64,000 nt of DNA from Escarpia spicata (GCA_963995525.1 OZ023206.1:72080490-72144489), one strand, 5' to 3'. Shown: positions 7,387-18,705, counted from the stretch's first letter. Made by a program: numbers and translations. The notes: generated by a model from the letters alone, not told the origin.

Positions 7387-7466
7387 CTGGGTTAATCGCT
7401 AGATGGCGCCTTAATATTATCAGTTACTGGATTAATCACTAGATGGCGCTTTACTATTATCAATCA
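7387..7466. repeat. Two adjacent 40-bp tandem units with an AGATGGCGC core
   Basis: Units 7387-7426 and 7427-7466 align end to end with several mismatches; both contain CTAGATGGCGC. Preceding bases (7330-7380) contain further TTGATCGCT pieces, so an older repeat cluster is likely. They lie in the presumed terminal region of the Polinton, beyond its last gene. Confidence 0.75.
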
Positions 7467-7490
7467 AAAGTGACAGGCCATCAATCACGT

Positions 7491-7566
7491 TTTTTATAAC
7501 TAGGTTCCCGATTTCTCTCGGGTTACACAAAACCCTTTGATCTTTTTTTTATAACTAGGTTCCCGA
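7491..7566. repeat. 21-bp direct repeat pair in the presumed Polinton terminal region
   Basis: The identical 21-mer beginning TTTTTATAACTAGG occurs at 7491-7511 and 7546-7566. Inner copies of such short repeats are common in Polinton inverted termini, but the opposite terminus is outside the window and cannot be compared. Confidence 0.7.
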
Positions 7567-7740
7567 AAAAGATAAGGACGTTTTTTATGCACGTAGTTAG
7601 GTCTAAAAAGGGGCGGGGCTAGGGTGTGTGTACTCTATATACTACTCTTGCGTCTTTTATAGTTGACGGTAGCGTATTTTATATAGCTATTTGGCATAAA
7701 TGGTTACTTAACGCACGTGGTCGCTGAGTACGGCTAAGGC

Positions 7741-9360
7741 TGTTCAATTTGTTACAATAATATCGACGAAAAATATTCGATAGCTTTAAACAAGGCAATG
7801 CGAATTAACCCAAACGTACAAGTAATGTAAAACACCGAACAACACACTGCAGCTTCGGCGTCAATTATCATTGATCCTATTAAAGACAACAATTGGGTGT
7901 CACATTGTGCACTGTGTCCCGGTTCCCCTACTTATAATATATCTTTATAAAACAAATGATGCAAATTAGTCATTCTTGTCATAACTAGTGGTTCAGAGCT
8001 GGCATAATACTGTAATATCGTATAAACATGTCTGACACATAATGAAAACAGTATGTACACGAAATCCAAACTGTTTAATGAACCTACACAATCAATGATA
8101 TTGATTTTAGTAAGTACAGATCAATCTTAGTTTTACCGTGTTTATCCAAGTGTTTAGAGCGTTACCTGTAAACCAAAAAACTATAAAACTTCTTATAAAG
8201 TGCAATAAATAATTCTTAGGTCTGCTTGGAACGCTTTGCACCTCATTGCCCTAGTCCCCTCTACATGCCAGTTCAACTGAGCACCATCTCGACTTATATG
8301 GGAGGCATTTAGCAGTTACGGCTAGAAGACTATTCGTACTCATAATATTATATCCAACATTATCTCTATGTAACATCGATAGATCGACTATAACGTATGT
8401 TAAGAGACACCAGATGGCAATACTGCTACATGTATATGCAGGCTGGGTTTGGTCGCTTATACCAACTTCCCTTCAGCCCTCAAGAACATGCACACACTGT
8501 AGACATAGTCAAGAGACAATGGACATAGATGATCTGTTCCACGTTATCTCCGCTAACTTATCTTACATATGCTAGGTATGTGGATATATGTCGATCAGTG
8601 TCCGCCATCTTTGTTCCAAATTCGTGTTTCCGGGGTCTCGCCTGGCGTTGAGGGCATCCCCACAAAGAGCGCCCTGTGACTGGCTGTTGGAACGGAAAAT
8701 CCGAGTGATTCACTGGATATCACGTAGTCGGGATGTTCATTGACTGCCGCGTTTTTGATTTGTTCAAATCCGACAATTATTTAGCCTTGGACGCTTTTCC
8801 GAAAACTAGTCCCCATTTCAACGCAAAAGAAAACTGTGATAAACTCTATAGGCGGTAATGAAAGGTATATAGACATAAAATATAGGTTTTTATCTCATAA
8901 CTGACGAAGTTTTAAAACGATCTTATGTTGCAAAGTGGTTTGTCAGCTTGCGGAATCTTGAGAAGCAGCAGCGTCGATGCGTCATGGAAAATGAAAATGG
9001 TTGCACCATCTCTGCTGATTTAAACATGTTTATATTGTAGAAATCATATATGTTATGTTTTGTGCAACTGTAGCTATGATTTAGGACATTAGAAATATGT
9101 GTTTAATTGCCAGATGATTTACCACAAAGCAGATGCTTGTGGATTTATGACCAGTTCTTTCCGTCGCTAAAACACGCATTCAGGTCATGTGACCAATTTC
9201 TCTCAATCTGGTTGGCTCTGGTTCAATGTTTACAAACAAATCACCATGTGCTCTTAGGGGTGTGATGCAGAGAAAGTGTTTTTACTTTCATGAAAGGGAA
9301 TTATTTTGCATTTCAGGTGGAATTTCATTTAAGCCAAACTTGTTAGCTCTGCATATCTAT
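7741..9360. other. Non-coding AT-rich host DNA with a diverged SINE piece
   Basis: No convincing coding region on either strand. Around 8,265-8,330 the sequence CACCATCTCGACT followed by GGCATTTAGCAG matches the body of the tRNA-type SINE at 12,540-12,745, so a diverged copy is likely there. The remainder is unassigned. Confidence 0.5.
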
Positions 9361-9364
9361 TTAA

Positions 9365-9706
9365 TTGTTATATATTTCTGAAAAATATTGTTTCTTTTTC
9401 ATGATGTATAGATGCCTCCAAAGAAGAAGTCCCGTGGAGGGCAACCTGGTAGTGGTACCCATGTTGATATTGAAAAAGCAGCATATTCTGGATAATTTCT
9501 CAACTCTTCCAAAGGTTGATGATCTTTGTAATAGACACATACTATACTTGTATATTACCTCGGAGGAGTGTAGCAGAGCCAAGACAGAGAGACAATTGCG
9601 AGCACATTTTCCATCAATCTATGCTGAACAAGGCTCAAATACCTTAAATAATGCAATTAAGAGAACTGTATCACAAACTATAGACAATAAGTTAAAAAAA
9701 ACTTAG
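9365..9706 (+). other. Open reading frame of doubtful status
   Basis: The 113-codon frame runs in AT-rich DNA. Inside it, in another frame, an ATG at 9412 directly after a splice-acceptor-like TATAG starts a short peptide with the nuclear-localisation-like PPKKKSRGG before a stop. The second half of the long frame (VDDLCNRHILYLYITSEECSRAKTERQLRAHFPS, cut here into pieces VDDLCNRHILY and KTERQLRAHFPS) looks protein-like. It may be a broken gene with a frameshift. No family is recognised. Confidence 0.25.
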
Positions 9707-10800
9707 TGATTCAAATGAACTAATCACATTTTCGTCCATATGCAATCAGAAGTTTGACTTGCACATTGACATTTCTCAGGAAATCCAACCAAGTACCAGC
9801 CATACTAGCACTAAACAGCCCACTGCTCATTGTTGTCATCAAATACTCTGTTCATTCAAAACAACTAACCAAGAACAGTTATTTGGCTTTGAAAGGTAAA
9901 AACAACTACATTTTGTATATTACTGATTCATTTTTAGGATAGTTTCTGTAATTTCAGGTGTGGACTGGATGGCTGTAATTAATATTATTAACATTAATTA
10001 ATTAATACTTGTATCTTATATTGCAGTTTTGATTAGATCTTTTGAAAGAACTCATTACCCTATATCTTCATTCCAAATTTTATGAAGATATCTTTATTAT
10101 TAAGGAAGTTACATGCTTTTTTGAGGAAAAAGTCACATTTTCGGTCACACAGCTGTAATGCAAATGTATGTATTTAGTAGGACTAAAACAAAGGCCGATT
10201 CCTGAAACAAAAAAATCAATAACTCCATTAATATTCAACATAATTAAGTGATTTTGGTATCATTGTTTATGATTTTTAAACCTCTTTTCATCAGTGTTAT
10301 TTGTTTAGACATCGGGCAAGCTTGACATTTTTGTCCATATACCTACATATGCAACAATTACATTATTTTACAGCTCCCTGTAAACAACCTGGCTAATTTC
10401 ATAACCGACTTCAAACTTAGCACACATGAACGATGTTGCCGTTGGCAATTCACATCAACTGGGCTAAGATTATACGTGCCATGCCTTACAACTCAGTTAT
10501 TGCGTACACTGTACAGGGTGACCAACTCCGTCACGGTTTCTCTGGATCATCCCTGTTATGTCACGGATTCTTTAGTAGACGGCCACTTTCACCAACGTAC
10601 CTCGTGGTGTAATCTTATCGCACCGCCAAAAAGGACAGTGTCACTGAAATTAAGCTAACCTAAAAAGGGCGCCCTAGTACATGATGCCAAGTGACAGAGT
10701 AGGGTATAACCGTGCTGCAGTGAGCACCTGGTTACATCTAGCCACTTACAAACTCATACAATTGAGTGAACTGGAGCAACGTTGAGCGAAACACTGTGAG
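9707..10800. other. Non-coding AT-rich stretch
   Basis: Short frames only; nothing recognisable on either strand apart from general A/T richness. Confidence 0.5.
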
Positions 10801-10807
10801 CAAGGTT

Positions 10808-10893
10808 CGAAACGACAAGAAGAGTATCACACCCAGGATCTCGAAATAGAGAATCCGGTACTCTAACCTCTACGCTTCCGCGCCCTACACAAC
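10808..10893 (-). repeat. tRNA-like SINE head with decayed B box
   Basis: On the minus strand GCGTAGAGGTTAGAGTACCGG resembles an A box/D-arm and is followed by TTTCGAGATCCTGGGTGTGA where GGGTTCGAATCC would be expected. Spacing fits an RNA polymerase III type 2 promoter of a tRNA-derived SINE. The B box is degenerate, so the copy is probably old. Confidence 0.45.
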
Positions 10894-10899
10894 GTGTAT

Positions 10900-11520
10900 T
10901 CATGCTAATAATTGTCTAGCTCAGTCAATAATAATAACTGATAAACAATGTGGATGTTGACAAAAAATATTCAACACACAAATTAATAAAATATCAACCA
11001 ATACGGAATGCTAACGTAAAGATATAATTTATGTCATGATCTCTGCAAAGACTGTAACTTCCTTCTCCTTAGTGAGAGGTCGGCTGTCAGCTAGTTTATA
11101 AAATACTGCAGCCTCGTTCGAAGGTCTCTGTGAACTTGCTTGTTTGGCTGCTTATGGACTGAACTGACTTTGTGGTCAATTTAGAGCAAGCGGATGCTGA
11201 GGTTAGACCTCTATACAAGGTGACATTAATATTAATGACTGACAAAAGTGAACGAATTATCAATCGGTAATGATTAATTGGATTTTCCCCCAAAAAAAAT
11301 ATAGAAAGGATTACAAGTATGTGTTTGCTCTGAAACGCATCTAGACGGGTTACATTACGTACATGGGCAGCCATGTTCACGCAACTTGTCTGTCCTTCTC
11401 TCCAGAAATTCTTACGCCACGCTGTTATTATTGCGCGAAAAGATACATGGCGGACTCTGACACACACACACAACGCAACATGCACCCATGCTCAGAAGTT
11501 CGCGCGTTCAAGCACTCATA
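10900..11520. other. Non-coding stretch
   Basis: A 129-codon minus-strand frame (11,096-11,485) has no recognisable domain and is probably chance. Confidence 0.4.
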
Positions 11521-11523
11521 CAC

Positions 11524-11745
<222 letters not shown>

Positions 11746-11759
11746 TGGCATAGAAACCC

Positions 11760-12175
11760 ATCACACACGCACACATGCACATACCTTTCCCAATTTTTCA
11801 ATTATTAATTAATATAATGTTCGTAAGACTATAATAATTACGTTGAAGGTATACTGCACACCAAATTATGTTAAGTAAAACGTTCAATTTGGGGGAAGGT
11901 ACGAGCCTGGGACATGTTCAGATAGTAAGCGAAACATCCAGTTTCAATACGGCCTAGTTGGACTGAGCAAAACCCTTTGATGTTCAAAGATGTCCCATTT
12001 TTCCCACGTTCAACACAGCATACTTCCTGTTTAATGTTACTACGCCCTCTAATTCCGGGTAGAGGAATTGACTTTAATAATGCTAGGGACAGGAAGGGAT
12101 GGCTCGGGGGGAGACCTGCGGCCCAACGTTGCATATAATACATCATCCTATCGTAAGAATAAGGAGTATATCAAA
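11760..12175. other. Non-coding stretch
   Basis: No convincing gene or repeat structure seen. Confidence 0.4.
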
Positions 12176-12179
12176 TATA

Positions 12180-12530
12180 AGGAGGAGGTTGGAGTAAAAG
12201 AAAGCTTTAAGAGGCTGGTGTAGAGTCGACTAATGTGGGCTGGGCAAATGGAGAGAATGTGAGTAGATCGGCTGGAAAACAAAGCAGATGACCGGAGAGT
12301 GGAGGGGAAAACGAGACGAGGATGACCCAGGCTGCGAAGGGAGGATAGTGTAAAGAAAGATTTGGAAGGATTGGGAAAGGAGTAGAGAGCAATAGCGAAA
12401 TTTATAGGGGAATGGGGAGAGTTGGTGGAGAGAGCGGTGCAAGATCAGCGAGGGAAAAGAAGACAAATTAATGAAATCGGAATCGAGGCCAGCCCCACCC
12501 CTGACGACAGAGAACAAAAGGAGAACAACA
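12180..12530 (+). mobile_element. 3' fragment of an RTE-like LINE
   Basis: Conceptual translation with stops gives pieces such as RLENKADDRRVEGK, KKDLEGLG and GELVERAVQDQRGKRRQ, matching in style the C-terminal end of the larger RTE-like element at 28,980-31,980 (for example RGRPRLRWNDSIKRDL). The fragment is 5'-truncated and directly followed by a SINE copy. Confidence 0.55.
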
Positions 12531-12539
12531 ACTACAAAG

Positions 12540-12745
12540 GTAAGTTCTTATATAGCGCAGTGTCCAGTCCTCAGGACTGCTCAAGGTGCTCTACACTATA
12601 CTCCCTGGCAGACGTGTTCAATCGAACACCATCTCGACTCTCTGGGAAGCATTCAGCCACGCAAGGTTCGACACCGCCGCACAGGATTCGAACCTGGGTT
12701 CTCTCAGTCGAGAGTCTGAAGCTACCGCGCTCCTCCTCCAACAAC
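12540..12745 (-). repeat. tRNA-derived SINE
   Basis: On the minus strand the head has GAGCGCGGTAGCTTCAGAC (A-box like) and AGGTTCGAATCCTG, a perfect B box, about 30 bases apart. The body contains CAGAGAGTCGAGATGG and the 3' part has AGCACCTTGAGCAG and GCGCTATATAAG. Related body sequence occurs near 8,265-8,330 and a related 3' part near 12,857-12,915. Confidence 0.7.
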
Positions 12746-12746
12746 A

Positions 12747-12772
12747 ATAATAATAATAATAACAACAACAAC
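12747..12772. repeat. AAT/AAC trinucleotide microsatellite
   Basis: CAACAACAATAATAATAATAATAACAACAACAAC-type run bordering the SINE head; given here only as a short simple repeat. Confidence 0.8.
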
Positions 12773-12856
12773 ATCAACGGATACACGAACAAATCTTCTG
12801 AAAAACCTAATGAATATGAAAGATATTGTTCATGGCTCCACGATTCCACTATTTTA

Positions 12857-12915
12857 TTTATTATAAAGCATTTATAGAGCGCCGTGTGTCCGGATAACAA
12901 ATCTGCTTAAAGGCG
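12857..12915. repeat. Second SINE 3'-type segment
   Basis: TTATAGAGCGC ... CTGCTTAAAGGCGCT is the same layout as the 3' portion of the adjacent SINE (TATATAGCGC ... CTGCTCAAGGTGCT). It suggests a second fragmentary copy. Confidence 0.5.
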
Positions 12916-12939
12916 CTGACAATCGTAGAGTATAAGTAA

Positions 12940-15500
12940 AATACATTAAATGACCTAAAACATATTAAATATACATATTAAATAGACAGCAAGAATTACG
13001 TCAAGCTTTGGCAATAATATTGATAATGGTAATATGTGTGTATTACATTGCAAGGGCAGCTGAACATCTCCTAGATCAAACAATTCTGCATACAGTTGTC
13101 ACTTAATTTTGTTTTAAACTTTGTATACATAAACTTAATACTCTTGTTAATAATGTGCCAAATATGAAGCCTGTTCGTTGTGAATTCATGTCACTAAGCC
13201 CACTGTGGTCATTTGCGTGTCACAGCCTGTCAGATGTTGCTGACGTCACCACAGGCAGGGTGAACAGTGGTGCGGCCTGTTGTTTCAGACTATACATGAA
13301 ATTGCAATCGCGGAATATGTTATTTTTTATATCACCGTATATATAATATTCCTACAAAAAAAATTGTTGTTAGATTATATTTAATTCAGATTGGGAATAA
13401 AAAGATTAATTTCACTTAGTCTTCAAGAACAGAATTTCAACAAATTATATGACGGAATGTCTGAACACTACACGTGTTCAGTATCCATATTGGATGGCTT
13501 GGTGAACTTTTTGCTAAGCAACATCATTACATGTCACGTAATTGATAAGTCAGTAAACTATTGTAGAGATTAATAGCGTTGGGAACAATCGTCTAACGTT
13601 CGGTATTAACCTTAAAGATGCTAAGAACCCTAACCCAAGATAATTTTCAAAACAATAAAGGCATTGCTTTTCTTCCCGAGTGGATATACCCATGAAAGTT
13701 CGGCAAGCATCTAGAACAAACACAAACATACATACACATAATGCTAGCTCAATTATGGTTATATACGGTGTGGATGTCCAAGTTTCTAATTGGTTGGCGA
13801 CATAGGATTCTTGATTGGCCAATGGCTTCCTTGTCCACATGCCACGTACACTTGGATGGTTTTGTTAGTCACAGTGGATACTTGCGGTAGGGGCATTTCA
13901 TGTAAGGAACATCCGCTTAGTATTTTGTGGACATAAGGAATGGTCTGATCAAGTTCTGACAACACAGAGAACACAGTGATTGTCTTAGACCTTTATTATT
14001 CCTAGTCAATAATATTAGAATAGTTAATAACATTAAAAATCACATTCTGGAATGCCAGTTCATCTATAATTCAACTGTTTTTATACAAATGAAATGTGAC
14101 CTGGAAACGACACATTGAACATTGCAGAGCCTATACAGTTGTCATCATTTAGCGCAGCATACTTTAGGGACACACCATGAACAGGTGATAGAAACTACGA
14201 TTACAGCCGTTACTTGCTACACGTCATTGTATTGGCTCTAGCACCAGTCTGTTTTCGTTGCAGCCGCGTAATACAATGTCTTTGTACCAGAAGCTAAAAC
14301 AATTATTCACATCACTTGTAGGCGGCATCCTAAAACCTCCATTGGCAACACTGAATACATACACATGATTGTCTCCATGAAAGTATGCAACGTTGTACCG
14401 TAACTTCAGAAAGAAACTGGGCTATTCACTAACCTCTCTAGTGACAGACATATTAACGACATACATACAGGTGTATGATTAATGCATGGTTAACGATAAA
14501 TGAAAATTACAATAATGCTACAGTACTATAGTGTAGAAGAAATGCGTACGTGACTGATATGTACAGTATTAGAATACTGACGCATGTATTGTTTAATTTA
14601 TTTCGTCAATTTATGGAAACGGAAGGACAAATTTAGGCCAGTTAGTATATTATAGACACTACTGCGATATGTTACATCTATCATACACTACTGGCAAGCA
14701 ATTGTCAGAAGGACAAGTCATTTGCTGAAACCACGACACTCGCTAAAGACTGCCGCTTCAAACAAACATTATTAACAATGGCTAATCTCCTCGGCAGTTA
14801 TCACTGAGTTGCTATAAACATTAAACCATCAATGCATAATAATAATGAAAACATTACATATGTTAGTGAATAAACAATATACACTGGGTGGCATTCTCTT
14901 ACTAAGATTTCAGAACAATTTTGATTGAAAAAAAATGGAGATTTCGTACTGTGCCTGCCAACTCTAACAAACAGTTTTACTAGTTTTGGACAACTTTAAA
15001 TACAGTTAAACACCAACATCTGAATGTTTACAATTGTGAATTCTGCAGTGTCGACAAGCTAGGAGGTTTCGGGGGCATGCTCCCGGAGATGTTTTAAACT
15101 AACTTTAAAATGGTGCATTCTGAGGTATGTTTTAACTTTTATTCCTTAGTATAGAGGGGGGGGGGATATAAAACAACAAGACAGCATGTAAACATGTTTA
15201 TACTAGTTGTAAAGTAATCATGATTGATAAAATCTGTAATCATGATTATTTCATCATGTTGAGGCGTGGTTTCTATTTGACCAGTGGTACTAAATGGAGA
15301 TGTGGTTTCCACTTGGCCACCGGTACTTGGTTGAGGTGATATTTTTTCTTGCCCTAACCCTAGGCCTTGTTACCACGCTGACAGAATCAGTGACAGTGGT
15401 ATATGATGTCTACTTTCCCTATTATCACCTTTAAGTGATTATCATAATATTATGTTAGATTGGTGGCGGCGGGAGTTGGATAGAAAATCACCAGACATTG
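12940..15500. other. Non-coding host DNA
   Basis: No convincing gene. Near 15,267-15,332 there is an imperfect tandem duplication (TGGTTTCTATTTGACCAG versus TGGTTTCCACTTGGCCAC). Exons for the N-terminal half of LSM1 were looked for here without success. Confidence 0.4.
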
Positions 15501-15505
15501 CAGAC

Positions 15506-15653
15506 TAAAGACATGTTTACTCAAGCGATTAATTGTCAGAATGTTAGGTGACACATTTCTGCCAATTAGAAACATTGTTGATTTTGTCAAAAAATGCGTC
15601 CAATTGGTCAGATAATGTGTCACCTGACAACTGCTTGAGTAACCAGGTCTTTA
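15506..15653. mobile_element. Foldback element (MITE-like), 148 bp
   Basis: Inverted arms of roughly 50-60 bases: the left arm begins TAAAGAC and contains TTACTCAAGC and AGGTGACACATT; the right arm is its imperfect reverse complement and ends GTCTTTA. The short centre is AT-rich. No coding capacity. Target duplication is not clear. Confidence 0.7.
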
Positions 15654-15777
15654 CATTGAGACTCTATACATTTCCAGGGGCTCGGGATTTAGAATTTGAA
15701 TAAATGCAAATCATATCAATCTAGATAAAAACATATGGTATTCTAAAACAGGATTTTTGATATTAAAAATATATATA

Positions 15778-15823
15778 TTATGACACTTCTTGGATATGTA
15801 TTATGACACTTCTTGGATATGTA
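15778..15823. repeat. 23-bp perfect tandem duplication
   Basis: The unit TTATGACACTTCTTGGATAT plus GTA occurs twice head to tail (15778-15800, 15801-15823), 24 bases before the LSM1 exon, in the intron's 3' part. Confidence 0.9.
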
Positions 15824-15846
15824 TATTTTTACTTTGTCTATTTCAG

Positions 15847-15962
15847 CCAATTCAGTCCTACAGCATACGATTGAGAGAATTCACGTTGGGAAGAAATATG
15901 AAGACATCCCTAGAGGAATCTTTGTCATCAGAGGAGAAAATGTTGTCCTACTTGGTGAAATT
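15847..15962 (+). CDS. LSM1: LSM1 exon (second half of the Sm fold)
   Basis: LSm1 is a subunit of the cytoplasmic Lsm1-7 ring, which with Pat1 binds deadenylated mRNA 3' ends and promotes decapping in P-bodies. The exon is bounded by TTTCAG and GTAAGT and encodes [17 protein letters not shown] then [15 protein letters not shown], containing the Sm2 motif (IRGENVVLL). The preceding splice is inside a codon (two bases complete it), the following one is between codons. Sequence is very close to animal LSM1 as I know it. Exons for the N-terminus (Sm1 motif) were not found in the window; they may lie in a part I did not recognise or be missing. Confidence 0.88.
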
Positions 15963-16127
15963 GTAAGTCTCCTAATGCGTATAGTTCACTACAAATTAAA
16001 ACCTAATAAAACATATGTATAGAGTATATATTTAATTGATGTAATTTAAGATATACATTTTATTTGGTGATATTGTTTTATCCATATTTGTTAATAACAA
16101 TAGTTTAATTGCGGGCTATTCTTTTAG

Positions 16128-16382
16128 TACCCAGGTGTTGTAAATCAATATATTTTTCAAAAAGCAGTTGATTTCCTGATCACTGTTCACAAAGTGCTGC
16201 CGTGGACGTCGACATTAGAGAAAATGCCGATTGAGGAAATACTCGAGATGCAACGAGAGGAGCAGTTGTCACGGCAACAGGAGGAGGAGCAGAAGAGGAA
16301 GGCTCTTCTTGAGCGCGGCATAATGTTGTGTAACGACACGATACAGGACGACATTTTATGGTGTGTCGCCTTCAGAAATTAG
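16128..16382 (+). CDS. LSM1: LSM1 last coding exon (C-terminal helix)
   Basis: The frame is open from the acceptor CTTTTAG at 16121-16127 to TAG 16380-16382 and continues the preceding exon in phase. The diagnostic part is MPIEEILEMQREEQ followed by a Gln/Glu/Lys-rich helix and KALLERGIM, which matches the LSM1 C-terminal extension. Using 16128 adds about 31 residues not normally present in LSM1; an in-phase alternative acceptor after ATTAGAG (exon from 16221) would give a more usual length but has a weak pyrimidine tract. A poly(A) signal AATAAA is at 16498-16503. Confidence 0.78.
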   Translation, partial: YPGVVNQYIFQKAVDFLITVHKVLPWTSTLEKMPIEEILEMQREEQLSRQQEEEQKRKALLERGIMLCNDTIQDDILWCVAFRN

Positions 16383-17494
16383 AGGCACTGAATTGGCTCT
16401 CAGAGTGTGAAGTCAAGACGCTTAATTTCACAGTCTCAAACGTGTATAGCATTATGTATGGATGGCTTGTTTAATTGTCACTACGTATCACAGGGAAAAT
16501 AAATTGCAACAGTTGCGCCACCTGGTACTCAGAATATGTATTAATGCACATTGATCCTATTTTCGAAAACAGAACAGGGCAGCATAGTTGTATTATCTTG
16601 GCAACTATGTCACGTCAGTTAAACTTGGAGGGGATTGGCTGTAGGTTTTGGAAGCCATTTTGGATCACTGAACATGTCAGATACCACACTACATGTTGGT
16701 AGGGACGAGTGGAAATTTGAACCAATACAAAACATACACACTTATGAAACGTCCTTGAATGTACAGTTTTGTTGTGAGAATATGAAATGGAATCAGTTTT
16801 TGTATAAATATTAATCTAAACACTAAACATGTGTTGTGTGTATTGAGAATATTTATACAACTAAACAGTTTACTACTAATGTCTAAAGGGATTCTTTGTA
16901 AGCTAATATACATTCGAGGTGTACCGTATCAAAACGTATTAATTTCCCATAAGTAGTTTCTCTGCTACTTACGTCTTGCGAATAATTTTGAGCTTGTTGC
17001 CACGTGGATGATTAATTGTGCAGCCCGAGTATAATGAATATTCATGCACGAGCAGTGGACCATACAGAGACCGTTGACGTCACACACACGCAGTTGACAT
17101 GTTAGATTCCAAGGTGAGTTGATTCAAGTAATGGGATTGTAAATAAGCAATCTGTAGGCATATGCATATTGACAGCTATTTTTATCAGTGTAGGAAGCGT
17201 ATGCATTGTTTAATTATCCTGCTTCCCAATGCCGTCAGCCGAGTAACGTTTCGATTAAGTAGAATTATAACGTCCGCCGACGCGGACGGCTGCAGTCGGT
17301 GTCAGCTGCCGCTGGGACGCAGATCTCTGAAAGTTGGTAAATCGACGGTAATGTCTGCGCGCGCAATACTCCCGGTAGCGTTAACTTCCTTCCGGTTGGA
17401 AGGGAAAATTACCTGTGTCCGCGCAATCCCGATAACTTCCTTCCGATTTGAAGGACAATATTGCCTTCTTTTTAACGTCCGCTTTTTCAAATAT
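16383..17494. other. LSM1 3' flank and possible upstream end of another transcript
   Basis: Mostly non-coding. At 17,030-17,113 there is a promoter-like stretch: a perfect cAMP-response-type site TGACGTCA (17085-17092) followed by ATG at 17099 and, after five codons (MLDSK), a strong donor AAG|GTGAGT at 17113. No downstream exon could be tied to it, so it is only a candidate first exon. Confidence 0.35.
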
Positions 17495-18440
17495 TGAATC
17501 GACTATGGCATTTAAAAACAATATTGAATATGCCCATGTCTCGTCTATCTGTTTATTATACACTATATTAGGTAGTCTCTTTCCTCAAATACTCCGTACG
17601 CTTCGCTAATTTAGCCAACATTGAGACTTTGGATATCGAATTGTGCTGATTTGGTAACGAACATGAGTTGGCAGTAATCAGACCAGCAATTAATAATCAG
17701 ACCAGGAGTTAGTAGTCAGACCAGCAGTTATAGTAGTAAGACCAGGAGTTAGTATAGGTAGACCGGCAGTTAATGTAGTCAGACATGCAGGTAATATAGA
17801 TTTAACAAGATTTAACAAGATTGCCACCAGAGAATTAACTCTAGGTGGCAGGTGGACAAGGAAGCGCTTTGGCTTATCGAAAGTCCAACCCTTTTATTTA
17901 TGTGTATCCCGCCCTTCTGAGGTATGTGTCGATTTTATTTTTAAACATATTCACGCTACTAGCACCCACACAATCAGCAGATAAATTGTTCCATTCATTT
18001 ACAGTCCTTTGTGAAAATAAGAACTTTCTTATATCTCATCTACACTGCTCATTTGCTAATGTAACTTCATGTCCTCTAGTCCTTCTATCTTTCTTAACTG
18101 AGAAATCAACGTGGGCTAAATTAGCAAAGCGTATGGAGTATTTGACGAAACAGACTACCTAATATAGTGCATAATAAACAATTATTTACACTATTCAAAT
18201 AAATCAATACGCATGTATTGTCGTCCGATTTCAAATACACTGGTACACCATGCGAGAATTGTCTGAAGCTACCTCATTGAATCGACTATGGCATTTAAAA
18301 AAAATATTGGATATGCCCATGTCTCGTCTACCTGTTTATTATACACTATATTAGGTAGTCTCTTTCCTCAACTACTGCCGGTCTACCTATACTAACTCCT
18401 GGTCTGATTATTAATTGCTGGTCTGATTACTGCCAACTCA
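17494..18440. repeat. Nested direct and inverted repeat cluster around a LINE fragment
   Basis: A block of about 100 bases at 17494-17592 recurs directly at 18273-18372 (both contain ATGCCCATGTCTCGTCTA), and part of it recurs inverted at 18112-18172. A second block, 17665-17775, made of repeated CAGACCAG..AGTTA pieces, recurs inverted at 18378-18440. The LINE 3' fragment 17806-18110 lies between them. The layout suggests an older foldback or MITE that received a LINE insertion and a rearrangement. Confidence 0.75.
17806..18110 (-). mobile_element. 3' fragment of the CR1-like LINE (family A)
   Basis: Minus-strand copy of the last part of ORF2 and the 3' end of the same family found complete at 23,529-26,820. 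It ends in two copies of the 10-mer CTTGTTAAAT, the short tandem tail typical of this family. Strongly 5'-truncated. Confidence 0.8.
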
Positions 18441-18499
18441 TTGCCTGACTATACTAACTCCCGGGCTGAGTAAACTGCATGCAGGTCTGACTATGCTAG

Positions 18500-18570
18500 C
18501 CACTGGTGTAGCTACACTAACCACTGGTGTAGCTACACTGACCACTGGTGTAGCTACACTGACTGCTGGT
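18500..18570. repeat. Short minisatellite, about 22-bp unit
   Basis: CACTGGTGTAGCTACACT recurs three times with small changes. A 20-mer AATTGTCTGAAGCTACCTCA also recurs at about 18,255 and 18,677. Confidence 0.75.
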
Positions 18571-18705
18571 TTAACTGAACTGACCCTGAGTGAACTATGT
18601 TCATTCCTGTTTTAACTGAAGCATTTTTGTGTAAACGTGCTATTGCTAACCTTTTAAGTTTGTAAGCCAAAATGTGAGAATTGTCTGAAGCTACCTCACT
18701 TATTT

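Larger units (their letters stand above)
1..7740 (-). mobile_element. Polinton/Maverick (adintovirus-like) element, most of one copy
   Basis: Eleven tightly packed minus-strand genes include the Polinton hallmark set: retroviral-type integrase with chromodomain, FtsK/HerA-type packaging ATPase, adenain-like protease, double-jelly-roll major capsid protein, penton-like minor capsid protein and a basic core protein. The block is clearly richer in G+C than the DNA after about 7,400. The left end is outside the window. The right end is not sharply defined; short tandem repeats at 7,387-7,566 probably belong to the terminal region, and the 7,740 border is a guess from base composition. The protein-primed DNA polymerase B of such elements is absent here and would most likely lie left of base 1. 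Single in-frame stops in capsid and integrase suggest an integrated copy beginning to decay. Confidence 0.9.
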
